DNA of 64,000 nt, taken from positions 861,398-925,397 of the forward strand of contig MNCI01002813.1 of the NCBI GenBank assembly GCA_015680685.1, read 5' to 3'. The translations under genes and the position numbers were made by a program. This DNA is from Gnetum montanum (Eukaryota; Streptophyta; Gnetopsida; Gnetales; Gnetaceae). The notes under the pieces are model-generated. The model was not told the origin of the DNA. It worked only from the letters and a program-made list of their open reading frames with translations, and searched no databases. Positions 11,246-22,045 of this stretch are shown one piece after another (position 1 is the first letter of the stretch; the number at the start of each line of letters is the position of its first letter).

Positions 11246-12290
11246 GTAAGTAGTTACGCTACCCTCATTTTTAGCATGTGATGTATCAAGTTATATTGCC
11301 ATTACCATTACTATTTTAGCTATCATGGCCATCATTGGTATGACTGTTGTTATTGCTTTTGCTGCCATTTTGGCTATTGCATTGTGGCCATGACTACCCT
11401 GGCTACAGTGGCCATACGGTCTCTATGCTATGGCTATGTGCGGTACCACCCTGAACGCCATTGTTAAGAATGGTCATTGTGCTATTGCAAGGGTTTGGAT
11501 GGTTCTAGATGGCGTAGCACATGCTCAACATAGCGTACGGCCTTTAGCAGGGATTTTTAGTTTACAAATTTTTAGGATAGTGTAGCACATGCCCAATGTA
11601 GCATAGCACGAGTAAAGGGAGGGTTTATTGTATCTACATTTTTCCTAGTCATGCTTCATGGGGTAGAACCATGACAATGGGAATACTATGAGTTCTTTTT
11701 CATTTGCATCGTTAAACTATTACATTTTTGTTGCTGTTACGCTACGCTATTATATTGACAAGCCTGTTAGGTTGTTAACCTGGAAATCTCTTATGCTACT
11801 ATGTTATTAAACTTGTAATGCTGCTACACAATCAAATTTTCCATGCTACTAAATTTTCTATGCTATAATACTTATTACAGTGATTTTCTTGTTACATTGT
11901 TACATGTCTGATTTACGCTTGTTATACTTGTTCTATCGCTACACTGCATGAGGTGCAATCAACCTACTACGCTATGCATAAGGCAACCGCTACCCTTGTG
12001 TGAAATGTAACTATTATGCTAGGCTATACAAGGCATGTCTACTATGTTGTGCTATGCTACACTTAACTATTACATCGCAAGGTACACTCACTATGCTATG
12101 CTACATGGGACTTAGTTGCTACGCTATGCTACATATGACACTTTGTTACGCTACAAGCGTGCTTAACTCTATTTTACCAGGGACTTATTGTTTCATTCCA
12201 AAAGGAATTTTGTAAATGGAGCATCATGCTATGCTACATCAGCAATCATCACTTGAACACAATACTAACATTTGGTGCTTTGTCATGCAG
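11246..12290 (+). other. Proposed intron 1 of the opposite-strand block
   Basis: The donor TTG/GTAAGTAG and the acceptor TTTGTCATGCAG/G match plant splice sites; the interval is T-rich and has no long open frame on the plus strand. It is densely sprinkled with GCTATGCTAC/GTAGCATAGC words (11.5-12.24 kb) shared with the LTRs. Confidence 0.45.
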
Positions 12291-13101
12291 GGTCATGTTG
12301 AAACCCATTCTAATCATCCTTAAGCTTGTAGGGGTCTTGTGTTGCCTCAATGAACCTATGGCTAATGTCCCTCCTCCCCATGCATGGGTGGGGTAGCAGG
12401 CAATTTGGTTCCATGAGGATGTACGAGACTTCCTAGAGTTCCTCCTCCACCATTTTAGTGTGATCATATGGTCACACCTATTGGCCAAGATAGTCGTTGT
12501 TCTTACATAAATGTTGTTGCCTGGGGAAAACTGGGGTATTTTGAAGTTCATGGCTAATGGGTCAATCAGGGGTGAAGGGGAAAAGGGCTTAGACTGGTGC
12601 CCAAGGGGCTTAAGATGCCTAAGTTGGATCTAGGACAAGGCCGACTACAAATGCTACCATTTATACAACACATTATACTTTGCCTATCACATGGGCACCT
12701 ACTTTTAGAACCCACCTAGAATCATTTACAGTGCCAACGAGTGAGTCCTATGAAGGTATTTTAACATGTTTTATCATTTTCCTTTCACTAGACAAAAATT
12801 CTTACCATATTCTTATGTGTTGCTAGGTTTTATATTGATGAGGGTGGTCTTCATGGTAACATGGATACATTGGCGTTGGCCCAAACGGCTTTACAAGAGT
12901 TCTCCTCTACTGATAACATGTGCATTGTTGTTATAGAACAACTTGGGCTTGATTTTAAAACCCATCCAACTAGGTATTCCAAATTCTATGGGAAATGTAA
13001 AGAAGTTGGCTGGTTAGATAGTGAATGGGCATCGCATTGACCGATTATCGTCGAAGATGTTCTAGTGGAACTTCCACCATTTCCTACACCATTTAAACCT
13101 A
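12291..13101 (+). pseudogene. Decayed FCP1/NLI-interacting-factor-like phosphatase domain (two exons)
   Basis: Plus strand, antisense to the element. Exon 12291-12755 reads ILIILKLVGVLCCLNEP, then VRDFLEFLLHHFSVIIWS, then YNTLYFAYHMGTYF and NPPRIIYSAN. In that order these resemble the FCP1-type HAD phosphatase blocks of plants: a DLDG-like first motif, the FLxF-FxVxIWS block, and the NTLLLDDSPYK-LNPP-AIFP block. Exon 12827-13101 continues with GGLHGNMDTLALAQTALQEF, like the C-terminal end of such domains. The 71-bp intron between them has GT and TTGCTAG ends. The first-motif aspartates read KLVG and the later DD reads AY, and there are several stops, so no activity is expected. Family assignment is from memory of motif order and is moderate. 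Confidence 0.5.
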
Positions 13102-13197
13102 GTATGTTAAACCATGCATTTGTCCTTATGTGTTCAAGTGACGATGTGCTTTCGCTTTTGCTAACTTTTTTTTTGTGTTTGTTGCTAACTGTTGTAG

Positions 13198-13865
13198 TAG
13201 TGAGGGAATCCCAAGAGGTCACAGTGATCACCTCTGGGCATGATGAGACCAACCTCTTCTTCAAGTATGGGGATGTGGAGGAGACTTAGTGTTGGCTCTG
13301 CAATGGGGCCCCAACCACCCTTGTTCACAACATTCAGGAGGCTAGGCTCATGGATTTATTTTTGGCTGTAAATCCAAGTGTCCCAGCTATAGAAATGCTT
13401 TCCCTAACTGATTCCTTATTTGAGAAGGCTTACCACTTCCGCACACATGCTCACAATGTGTGGGTGGTGTTCAAAATTAATGATCAACTATTTGTAGATC
13501 TCTTCAGCATCCCTTCTGATGGTATCCCTGTAGGAGAAAAATATAAGAAAGATGCAAACCATCAAGGGGATATCAAGGAATTGCTAGGGATAAGCAAGGA
13601 CCAAAAGGGGATTTACATCCACAAGGTCAAGCTAGCGGTGGCCCAAATGTTTTACCCTATCTTCTATGCCCATACCTTCCCTAAGCTACTCTCCCAAGGA
13701 AAAATCCTTAGAGTTGAGTAGGCTTACATAATGAGGAGGTCATGGAGGAAGGAACCCATTATAACTGGGATAGGTACCTTTTAGAAGGCTTGTATGCTAA
13801 ACTGGTCAAACTTCGTGAGAATCTTGACTCTCGTTTAAACATGCACTATGCCTTTTTGTAGCTTG
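13198..13865 (+). pseudogene. Unidentified protein domain in the opposite-strand block
   Basis: After a T-rich intron (about 13102-13197, acceptor GTTGTAG) the plus strand opens as VRESQEVTVITSGHDETNLF. One stop (13288) interrupts before a 123-codon open stretch (13350-13721) containing HAHNVWVVFKINDQLFVDLF and GISKDQKGIYIHKVKLAVAQ. A frame change near 13730 leads to DRYLLEGLYAKLVKLRENL, ending about 13858. Composition is that of a normal soluble protein. I do not recognise the family; plant-mobile-domain or transposon-associated proteins are possibilities only. It may be a continuation of the phosphatase-like gene or a second gene. Confidence 0.45.
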
Positions 13866-14268
13866 CTTGCGTTGGTTCATAGAGTTCTTGGAAGTCCATG
13901 AAAATGGTGCCTGGGTATAATAGGATCATAACTAGATATCTAAGCCATGGATTTGCTAGGTTTTCCTCATCACTTGATCCCAAGATCCCCCAAAAGCTAT
14001 CAGGGAATCACTTTCAATAACAAGGGATCGGATGGCATGACCCTTTTGTGCATGGGATAGTGTGGGAGAGGCACCTCCCATTAACATAGGCAATGTGTCA
14101 AGTGGGACACACCTCATTGTAGAAACTATGAGAACTAGGCTACAACGTAAGAAGTCTTGACCTGTAGAAGAACCTCCCTGTATAAATGAAGGGAGGGAAA
14201 AAAAGCTATGAATCAAAGTTTGTATAGTGTAGCCCCTAGTTAGTAAGTGTTCTTGACTATTTTGTTAG
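13866..14268. other. Stretch without identified gene, possibly intronic
   Basis: Plus-strand reading is heavily interrupted. It ends in CTATTTTGTTAG at 14268, a plausible acceptor in front of the next coding stretch. A palindromic CTACGTTGTGCTATG-type word follows at 14280. Confidence 0.3.
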
Positions 14269-14276
14269 CATAGCAT

Positions 14277-15954
14277 TTGCTACGTTGTGCTATGATGTGC
14301 AGTGTCGCACAATGGAGTGCTTATTTTAAAATGGAGTATCTTGCATACTTCGATTATGTTTTATCAAAAGAAGAAGAAGAAGAGGAAGAGGTTTTGGCCC
14401 CTAGAGCAGGGACACCTATTGAAGATCAAGAAGAGGCTTCAACCGTAGAAGAAGAGGTCCCTGCCATAGAGGAAGAGGCCCCTGCCAATGATCCTTTTAT
14501 GGAATGTGCTTCAATATCTAAAGGGTACATGAGTGTTGAGGATGCTACCACACTTTTGGGTCAGCTAGAAAGAGAGGGACTGTGATTTGATGCTGGTGAG
14601 TTTGACCACTTGTTTCATAGTGTGTCAATGGGTGATGCCCTCACTATCACCCCTAAGGATTTGCTGGGTAGGAGCTTTACACTATCTTTTACATTGTTCA
14701 TTAGCTTTTTTGTTGTCCTCTCCACCATGGCTAACATATTTTATTGTGCAGCAAACACCACTGATGATGCCCCTAGCCATTCTTCCTCAATCAGTCTTCA
14801 ACCCTAGACTGAGACCCTTGACAAATTCACTTTTATGGAGGGGGTGGTCGATAATATGATCGATCACCTAAGGGAGATTGATCCTGAGATAGGTATGTTG
14901 TAGTTGATACATTAGGCTCTCTACGTTATTGCATTTTTTGTTATGCTACTATGAATAATGCTCTCCCATGTATGATTGGTAGCCTTTCATCTCAAGTGGG
15001 ATCCTAGGCAAGCCATTGAGGTTAATGTTATGCCTAAACTTTTGCCAAAGGTAGCCAAGGTACCTCATCACATATACGATGACACAAGTAAATGTGCATT
15101 GTGCTTGGCACACTCCTTATGGGAGTGTAGGCGTGTGAATGAGGACCTTTGGAAGTGGGTACAAAAACTTGAAAAGGAGAAGACCAACCTAATCACTAAG
15201 TTGGGGAACCTCTAATCTAGGAATGAATTTCTGTTGGCCCATGACACTTACGATGGTAGTTGGCATACGGTCGTTATAGACTATGCAAGATATTGGATAG
15301 CTATACAGAGCAAAAATAAGGCCACTTGCAAGATTATTGAACAGAGCATGAAGATGGACCTTCTAGCATAGAAGAACTAAGACTGGAAGGATTATAGTGC
15401 AAAGGTTTAAGAATGGGGACAGGCATAAAAGAACCATAAACATATGTATAAGATGAAATGTGTCACCTACCATAAATAATATCAAGATATAGTTGTTGAG
15501 TTGCATACCCACAAGCTATTCCTTGATGTCATTGGTGCTTTTGGTGCTTATGAGAAGTTCATGCAATAGGTGATGGTCAGTGAGTCTCCTAAAAGGGAAA
15601 TGATCCTACCTACCAAGGAGACCACCACTGCTACCTTTTCCTCAAGAACACCAATATGGACAACTATGGAAAAAGGGAAGGTTGCAGCAAGCGCTGATCT
15701 AGGATATGGGAATTGAGCCAACCTCACTAAGGAGGAGATCCTGTAATGTCTTGCGACTGGCATGGATCGAATATCCCTCGAAATGGATGCGAGGCCATCT
15801 CAAGTTAGTCACTCTTCATTGTGTTGTAGTTTATTTTTTGAGATTCATTGTTGTAGTTTTTATTCACTATTTTATTTTCTATGTTATGCAGGATCCAAAT
15901 GGAGATGCAGGGCCCAGTGGAACAAGAAATGGTGATGCTGGTGAGGATTCATAG
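14277..15954 (+). pseudogene. Acidic, coiled-coil protein gene in the opposite-strand block (four exons)
   Basis: Plus strand. Exon to 14667 begins in an acidic run (SKEEEEEEEV near 14370, then EEEVPAIEEEAPAND). Exons follow at 14752-14892, 14993-15803 and 15892-15954. Donors are CTGG/GTAGGA, GATAG/GTATGT and TCAA/GTTAGT; acceptors are TTGTGCAG, TTGGTAG and TTATGCAG. The intron phases match on both sides (1, 1 and 0), which is strong evidence that this was once spliced. The third exon contains CALCLAHSLWECRRVNEDLW and a Lys/Glu-rich coiled coil (WVQKLEKEKTNLITKL). The last exon ends GDAGPSGTRNGDAGEDS and a stop. Nine in-frame stops lie in exon 3, all explainable by C to T changes in CAA, CAG or CGA, with no indel. 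The function is not recognised. Confidence 0.6.
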
Positions 15955-16023
15955 TGTGACAATGAAAAATTTTTATTTTTGTCTTTGAATTAAAAAAAAT
16001 GTAAACATTATTGACTGACATTG

Positions 16024-16029
16024 AATAAA
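16024..16029 (+). terminator. Poly(A) signal AATAAA of the opposite-strand block
   Basis: AATAAA lies 70 bp beyond the stop codon at 15954, in a T- and A-rich 3' flank. It is correctly placed to end the plus-strand transcript before gag. Confidence 0.5.
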
Positions 16030-16126
16030 GAATATAATGTGAAAGAATTTATTTCACTTTGGTTAATCTATTATTTTTATTTTTATTCTTTGTCCTTTTT
16101 GGGCTCCTTGAGAGCTTCTCATTTTA

Positions 16127-16320
16127 GTTTTAGGCCATTTTGGGTAGTTGCTAGTTTTAGGTCATTTCAGGCCGCAGTAATAGTTTAAGGCCATTTTAGG
16201 CTGTTTCTTAATGATAAAAAAATTATTTTATTTTTGTCTTTTTCCTTTGGAGAAGTGGATTAGCCAGTTTTAGGCCTTAGTGGGCCACGATGGTAGTTTA
16301 AGGTCATTCCAAGCTACACT
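16127..16320. repeat. Third, loose cluster of the GTTTTAGGYC repeat
   Basis: Four to five spaced units such as AGTTTTAGGCCATTTTGGGT, AGTTTTAGGTCATTTCAGGCC and CCAGTTTTAGGCCTTAGTGG. They match the core of the minisatellites at 6.4 and 10.4 kb and lie just beyond the poly(A) signal of the opposite-strand block. Confidence 0.6.
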
Positions 16321-16329
16321 GGTAGAATC

Positions 16330-18965
16330 AATGCAACAGCCATGGTTCTTCAACCGTAGAGGGAAGCATGACAGTGTGAATTTCTTTCTCTTTGGCTAGC
16401 ATGTTCTTGTCCATGGGGATGGACATTAGCATGTGAACCATGGCCTTATAGTGCGCAGTGGAAGTCATTACCATGTCAAACAGGCTCAAAGTTGTGTTTT
16501 TCTATTTCAGGGCCTGTTTGACTTGTGTAAGGGCATTAAGAAGGTCCTACCCACCATCTTGTTTTTTTCTATCCTTTTTCTCCTCCATTCTTCCTAGGAG
16601 ATGAATCTCTCAAGGGGGGGAAATTTTAGGCTGAGAACTAGGCTTTCTAGGGTGGGAAGGTGACGATTACATGCATGCATTGCTATCAATTGTTGATGAT
16701 GAAGGGGCCATGGGCTTTGAGGCCAAGGGGGTAGGCTTGGGGGGATCTAATGATGTGCATTCCTTATCCATCTTGTTCACTAAATTCTCCTCACATTTTT
16801 TTTTGACAAGGAGGTTGCAATGTTATTTTTGTTGCTTGACTTTGGATAATAGAGAGGCTTGGCTATTTTGGCACCTTAATGATAAATGGTGCCTATCATT
16901 TTGGTGCGGGTAGTAGTGCAACTTTGAGCACAAAGGGATCAGGGGTGGATGCCTGATAAGGAACTTTAAGGACAAACGATTGTTGTGACCTTTTTATTTT
17001 TTTTGTTGCTTCTACATTACGAGGAGGCACAAGTACCACAAATGGTTATTGTGGTGGTTCTAGATTATTGTCAATGCCAATAACATTGGTCATGTACCCT
17101 GTATTGTTGGCATTCAATGGATCTTTGTAAACATGCATTAACTTATTTTCAAGACTAATGGGACTACTTTCATCTAGGAACAACTTTCCTTGATTGATCA
17201 TGCATTGGATATCATATTTCAATACTAAACAATAGTCTATATCATGACCACACAATTGGTGATAGTCATAGAAACATTCCAACCTAAATTTCTTTAGGAC
17301 TTGTGGATCATTGGGCATGGCCAAGGAGGGGTTACTAAGAACTTCACAATATATTTGATGATGTTTAATTGCCTCTCTAACATCCATTTATGTTGTATGC
17401 ACCTAGCTCCCAACAATTTCTTCAGGAGTTTTGAAGGCTTAATGGTTAAGGGGGTATACTTGGAGCGATCCTTGTGCTCAAAGTTAGGCTTAGGTTGGGC
17501 TATCATTATAGGTGTTGATATTGATGGCTAATTGTTGTTACTTGAGCCAAGTGTGGTGTTAGCAGGTGCTATGGCTACCTTTTTGTTCTTACTGTTGTTG
17601 CTGTTGTTGGGCTTGGTCTCATTGGCCATAGAGGCCACCATGGTTGTTGCAGCCTTGACCTTCTCTTTATCTTTCTTGATATGTGCATTTTTGTAAGTGT
17701 CATAAGCTGAGTCTTTGCTAGCTTTAGCCACGTCTTAGATGCTCTTGGTTTGAGAGAAGGCTTGGCTAAGGGTGTGCAGAGCCATGTAATAGAGCTTGGA
17801 CCTGATGAAGTCATTTACTACTCCCTTGAAGATGGCCAACAAGTGGGCATTAGTAATAGGCTCACATATCTTGTTCATGGTTGTGCTCCACTGCTGTATG
17901 AATCTCTACACGGATTCTAGTGGATCCTACTTAACACTCAAAATCTAGTCTAGTGTGACCTCTGATTTTAGGTTGTATTTGAAGCAAGTCACGAACTGGC
18001 TTAGTAGCTCTTCTAGAGTGGAAATGAAGGTACATGGGAGTGCATGGTACCAATCCAGAGCTTTACCTATCAAGGACATGGAAAAGACACGGATGATGGT
18101 GTGTGGACATGGTTGTAGTAATAGAGATTTAGACCTAAACGTTACCAAGTGCGCATTGGGGTTGCCCTCTACATTGTATTTTGTAAATTGGGGAAGTGGG
18201 ATCCTAGGAGGCAACATAAGCATAGGCATTTCCTGGCTAATAGGTTCTTCATGGTAAAATTTCATGACCTATATAGTGTTAGAACTGGTAGCTTTAAGCC
18301 ATTTGATTTTCTCAGTGAGGGTTTGGATGAGTTGAATGGCTTGATCCAGACCTAGAGATGTTGCAGACAGTTGCAAGGTTGTAGAAGAAACCATCATTGG
18401 TGGTGTTGTAAGGGCAATGGCCTGTCCCATGGGGGGCACCGTTGGAGCTACTCCAACAAGTGGTGTTGCCTAGGCAGTCCACCACCCAATGGGTAGTGCT
18501 GTTGGGGTAGTGGCCATTGGTGGTGCCATGGGATTGGTTGCTTGCTCAGTTGGCAAAGCTAGCCACAACCCTTTGTTTGGTTGCACCACTTACAGGACTT
18601 GGTATGCTTGGAATTGTATGTGATGCAACATTAGAGAAGGTTGCATAGTAGGGAAAGAAGTGGTTGGTGCTCACCATGCAGTTGAGAGTGGATTCGCTGC
18701 TGGTGGTGGGGCAATTGCAGATGAGGGACCAAGGGCAAAACTGATGTGTGATTGTGACATGGCCAGAGCATGCACGAATGGTAGCATAGCCATGATTGAT
18801 GTCAGGTATGATACTGGAACAAATTGTGAAGGGAGGGTAATAGGAAAAGAGGTTGACAGGCCCACTTGCTAGTACGTTGAAGGTACAAGATTGTTGCCCA
18901 TGGCTAACAAGGGAGTGGGCTGTGCTGAGGTTGTGGTGACCATGAAGGGGGAAAACAAGAAGAGT
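16330..18965 (-). pseudogene. gag polyprotein of the giant Ty3 element
   Basis: Minus-strand capsid/nucleocapsid precursor. A Pro/Thr/Ala-rich N-terminal part (from about 18940, PPMATTPTALP and similar) leads to the retrotransposon gag core at 18265-17945 (PRIPLPQFTKYNVEGNPNAH, IGKALDWYHALP, LLSQFVTCFK). A Lys/Asn-rich linker follows, then a Tat-type nucleocapsid zinc region at about 17290-17200 (CFYDYHQLCGHDIDYCLVLK, with Cys/His spacing as in this lineage). Further minus-strand coding (CTSLDPPKPTPL, about 16760; HMLMSIPMDKNMLAKE, about 16430) continues toward 16.33 kb. Stops and frameshifts are common. A protease DTG/DSG motif was not found. Confidence 0.75.
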
Positions 18966-19810
18966 GGATTTGACCTAAAGACCACAACGAAAGGGCTAGC
19001 TATGGTGTATGTCTAGCCACCACCTTCAGAGTGGGAGTCTAAGTCTTCTTTTCCATCCTAGAATGCTTCATCATAATGGAACCCTATGTCCCATTCCCTA
19101 GACCTAGTCACTTTCATCAACTAGTTAAAGACCCATTGATACGCGTCAGTCAACAGGATGGTGATGTTAGGGGCAAGGATGGACTCCCTTCCATTCCGAT
19201 GGAGGAACTTGAAGTTACATTTATCCTCAAGTTCTTGGTGGTCTAGGGGTAGGTCTGCTTGGACCTTTGCATAAAGGAAGTCATATCACTTTGCATCATG
19301 CACCAAGCACTCAAGCAATAGGTGTCGCAACCTAAGGGATTGATGTGGTGCCAGCATTGGGCTAGGTGGTCACTTGGCACCTGTCACATGTTGGACAATG
19401 TAGGGTACCTCTAGGTCTGAGGTGGGAATGGTGGTGGTTGTGGGAATCATTTCCTATTGTAAAAAATGAAAACTGTAAAAGAGGGGAAATGGTTGAAACT
19501 GGGTATGCTAGGGAGTATTGGAAGCTAGCTTCCTTCACTATTACACATGCTATGCTAAGTAAGATTGTTGCTCTGAAAGGTTCGCTACACCACACAAGAT
19601 GTAAGTAGCATAGCATAGTCAACAAGGTAAAGGCAGAATAGTAAATAGTTGGAGGCTTTTGTCCTGTCGGGTCCCAGAGGAATTGTCGTTGCAATCAATC
19701 TGCATCACATGGTGCATAGACAACCTCAAGGGTGTCATGTCTACACTAGTAGGTGACAAGGTACAAAAAACATGCAAGATTACTTGTGATACACAGAAAG
19801 GGTCCAAAAG
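18966..19810. other. 5' leader of the giant Ty3 element
   Basis: It lies between gag and the primer-binding site. There is no convincing coding sequence on either strand. A few LTR-type words (TAGCATAGCATAG near 19600) occur. Confidence 0.5.
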
Positions 19811-19828
19811 TCCCTCCTTCTAATGCCA
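19811..19828 (-). other. Primer-binding site of the giant Ty3 element
   Basis: The minus strand reads TGGCATTAGAAGGAGGGA five bases inside the LTR. The opening TGG is the complement of a tRNA CCA tail. It resembles a GGCGCTAGAAGGAGGG-type site I recall from plant Ty3 elements with CpG decayed to CA. The tRNA is not assigned. Confidence 0.55.
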
Positions 19829-19833
19829 AAAAC

Positions 19834-22040
19834 TATAGCAACCAAAACATCAATTCCTGGAACACTAAGAGATCACCAAGCATATAGCCTAACCCCAGAT
19901 CCATGTGAGGGCCATGTTGGAGTAAACGGAAGTGGGGTGCCTTGAATGATCTGGTCAATCAAATAGGGACTTAGTCAGTGTACAATAACCTTCTGTAAAT
20001 ATTGATTTTAAAGATGCTATATACACATTAAGTGATGAGAGACAAGCATAAATTGATTGAGAATAACACAAAACATAAAAATAACAAAGCAAAATGAAGT
20101 AGGCTTGGATGAGAAAGTGCATCATCCTAAGATCGGGGAATCTGATCTTTGCTTGATTGAAGATATACAATAGATGGGCAGTGTGGATAGGCATAGCTTG
20201 CAACAAAGCAGTATGGTCATAGCTCCTTAAACTATTGTCAATAACTTGCTAATAGGAACTTTCTACTTGCTAGTCTCCTTACTAAAGCTAATTGCCAGAG
20301 AGCCAAAATGCCAAAATGCCAACCAAGAAGCCAACTACCAGAGAAGTGACTATAAAAGCTAATAATGCCAAAAGCCAACCATGCTAGAATCCTTCAAGCC
20401 AACCGCTGAAACATTTTTTGCCAAGGTATTTATAGAGTCAGATGCAGGAGAAAAAATTTGTTTAGATGCCATGTGTCCTAGGTCCCAAAGAGTGTAAACG
20501 TTACTATGCCATGCTGCTATGTAATGCTGGCTATGAAACTTGCTACGTTGTGACCATACCACTGAAACAACATGTGCCAAAGTCTAGTAAGCTACCATGT
20601 TTGTTACAATAATTTTGAATAGTGAATGCAAAGTGTAGCCTGTGCTCCAAGACTACGTCTTTCTTGCTTTGGCAAGCTTGTTCAAGTGTAGGGAAAACTT
20701 TAGGGATAGTCAAGGGGTGCAAAATAGAGCAAGCTTGCTGATTTTTTCCTTTGAAGATATGCTAGGGTGAGAGTAACTATTGCTAACAAGTTCTAGTTCT
20801 AACTGAAGATGCCTTGGGGCTTCCATGTGAGTGTTATGCTATTTACATTGTTCAGCATATTAGCATGATGTAGACACTTGCATGCTATGCTATGTTACAC
20901 TACGTAGCGTAGTTACTAATCTTGAAAGAAATCTTACTTGAAAGCTAAGAATACCTATCTAAGACCTAGCTAGGCAAGCAACTACAACCCTATCTTTCAT
21001 GCTAAAAGGTCTTGGGACCTGCTAAGTTCATACTTGGGATACTTTCGTGCTTTGTGTCCCTACTACACTATGCTATGTTGTGTAGCATAGCAAAGCATAG
21101 TAGCCCATGTGACGTGCATCCTTATTTGATCTACAATGCTTTATCAAGAAACTCTACTTGGGGCCTAAGGGTGAAGTGGGATAGGTAGTCTTAGAGGCCG
21201 AAGTGTGGCCAAGTGTAATCCTCTTGATGGAACCACTTGGTAGAGGGCATTCGTGCATTCTGTCCTTGCTACGCTATGCTACATTGCATAGCATAGCACA
21301 ACGTAACACCTAATTTGGCTTGGATTCTAACTCAATCTTGCAATAATTTTTTCACGAGATGTTAGTCATGTCCTAGCATGTTAGAAAAGGAAACTTGTTT
21401 GATGGTTGAAGCATGGGAAAATGTGCTTACTCCATCAGGGTCATCTAAGTAGGAGTATCATCAAAGTGCATCCTTGCTACGTTGTGCTACGTTGCATACC
21501 ATAGCACGACATAGCACTTAAATTGCAATGATTTCTGATATATATTTCCACATTTTACTGCATCACATTGCTCATGCATCAAGGATGAAGTGGGCTAGAT
21601 ATCCCAAAGGACTGAGTTGTTATAAATTTTCATCTTTGGTGCCCGTTCAATCTCTTCAAGGCCTGCTATGCTATGCAGCATAGCGTACCATAGTAGGTTC
21701 CTGTAGTTAGAAAACTTGTTGAACTGTTTAGTCCATCCTAAACACCTTTGATAGCTCTTAGCATGGTCCTCGGTTAGACCATCAATTGGGTCAAGTGTCA
21801 AGATGGGCAAGCTAGAGGTTGTAGCATACCTATCAGCCTAAGAGATAGAAAATTTGTCGAACTATACGATCTACCCTTGGTGCCTCTTTCATGCAAACTA
21901 GCCGTGCAGTTGGATGTCACGTTGACTATGCCATAGAGGGTATTGTCTCCAAAATCCATCATGACATCATGCTTTTGGGGACCCTTATCCAAATTTCAAG
22001 ACTATTGAATCATGAGAGTCCCGAAATTTATGGTGTTTCA
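19834..22040 (-). repeat. 5' LTR of the giant Ty3 element
   Basis: About 2207 bp, homologous to 2698-4917 throughout. The inner end begins TATAGCAACC where the partner has TGTAGCAATC, so one terminal base has mutated. It holds a TATA box on the minus strand (20434-20427) and the same set of GCTATGCTA palindromes (20.87-21.69 kb). Confidence 0.92.
20427..20434 (-). promoter_or_regulatory. TATA box of the 5' LTR
   Basis: TATAAATA on the minus strand, conserved in position with the other LTR. This would drive the element's genomic transcript toward lower coordinates. Confidence 0.6.
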
Positions 22041-22045
22041 ATAAT
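22041..22045. repeat. Target-site duplication, right copy (ATAAT)
   Basis: An exact match to 2693-2697, directly after the LTR terminal CA. Confidence 0.9.

Larger units (their letters stand above)
2698..22040 (-). mobile_element. Giant Tat-like Ty3/gypsy LTR retrotransposon, 19.3 kb
   Basis: The element is bounded by two homologous LTRs (2698-4917 and 19834-22040) and an exact 5-bp target duplication, so the ends are well fixed. A purine tract beside the left LTR and a TGG-type primer site beside the right LTR both show minus orientation. Order 5' to 3' on the minus strand: LTR, primer site, gag (18.97-16.33 kb), a 5-kb block coding on the opposite strand (16.0-11.0 kb), RT, RNase H, integrase (10.0-6.88 kb), minisatellite (6.85-6.35 kb), non-coding 3' region, purine tract, LTR. 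Its RT reads like the Tat lineage (MPFGLKNTGATYQRAM, YVDDIVVKSK). Length and LTR size fit the large Tat/Ogre group. No clear protease was found. All frames contain stops, so it is not autonomous now. Confidence 0.9.

Noticed and set aside
12249-12551. Minus-strand 100-codon frame in the antisense block
   Set aside because: The plus strand of the same bases gives ordered FCP1-like blocks and splice sites; the minus frame has no recognisable content.
13956-14216. Minus-strand 86-codon frame
   Set aside because: No motif, no gag or pol homology, and it lies opposite a probable intron.
18660-18872. Plus-strand frame with Gly/Ala-rich peptide
   Set aside because: The minus strand here is the Pro/Ala/Ser-rich N-terminal part of gag, which fits its neighbours.
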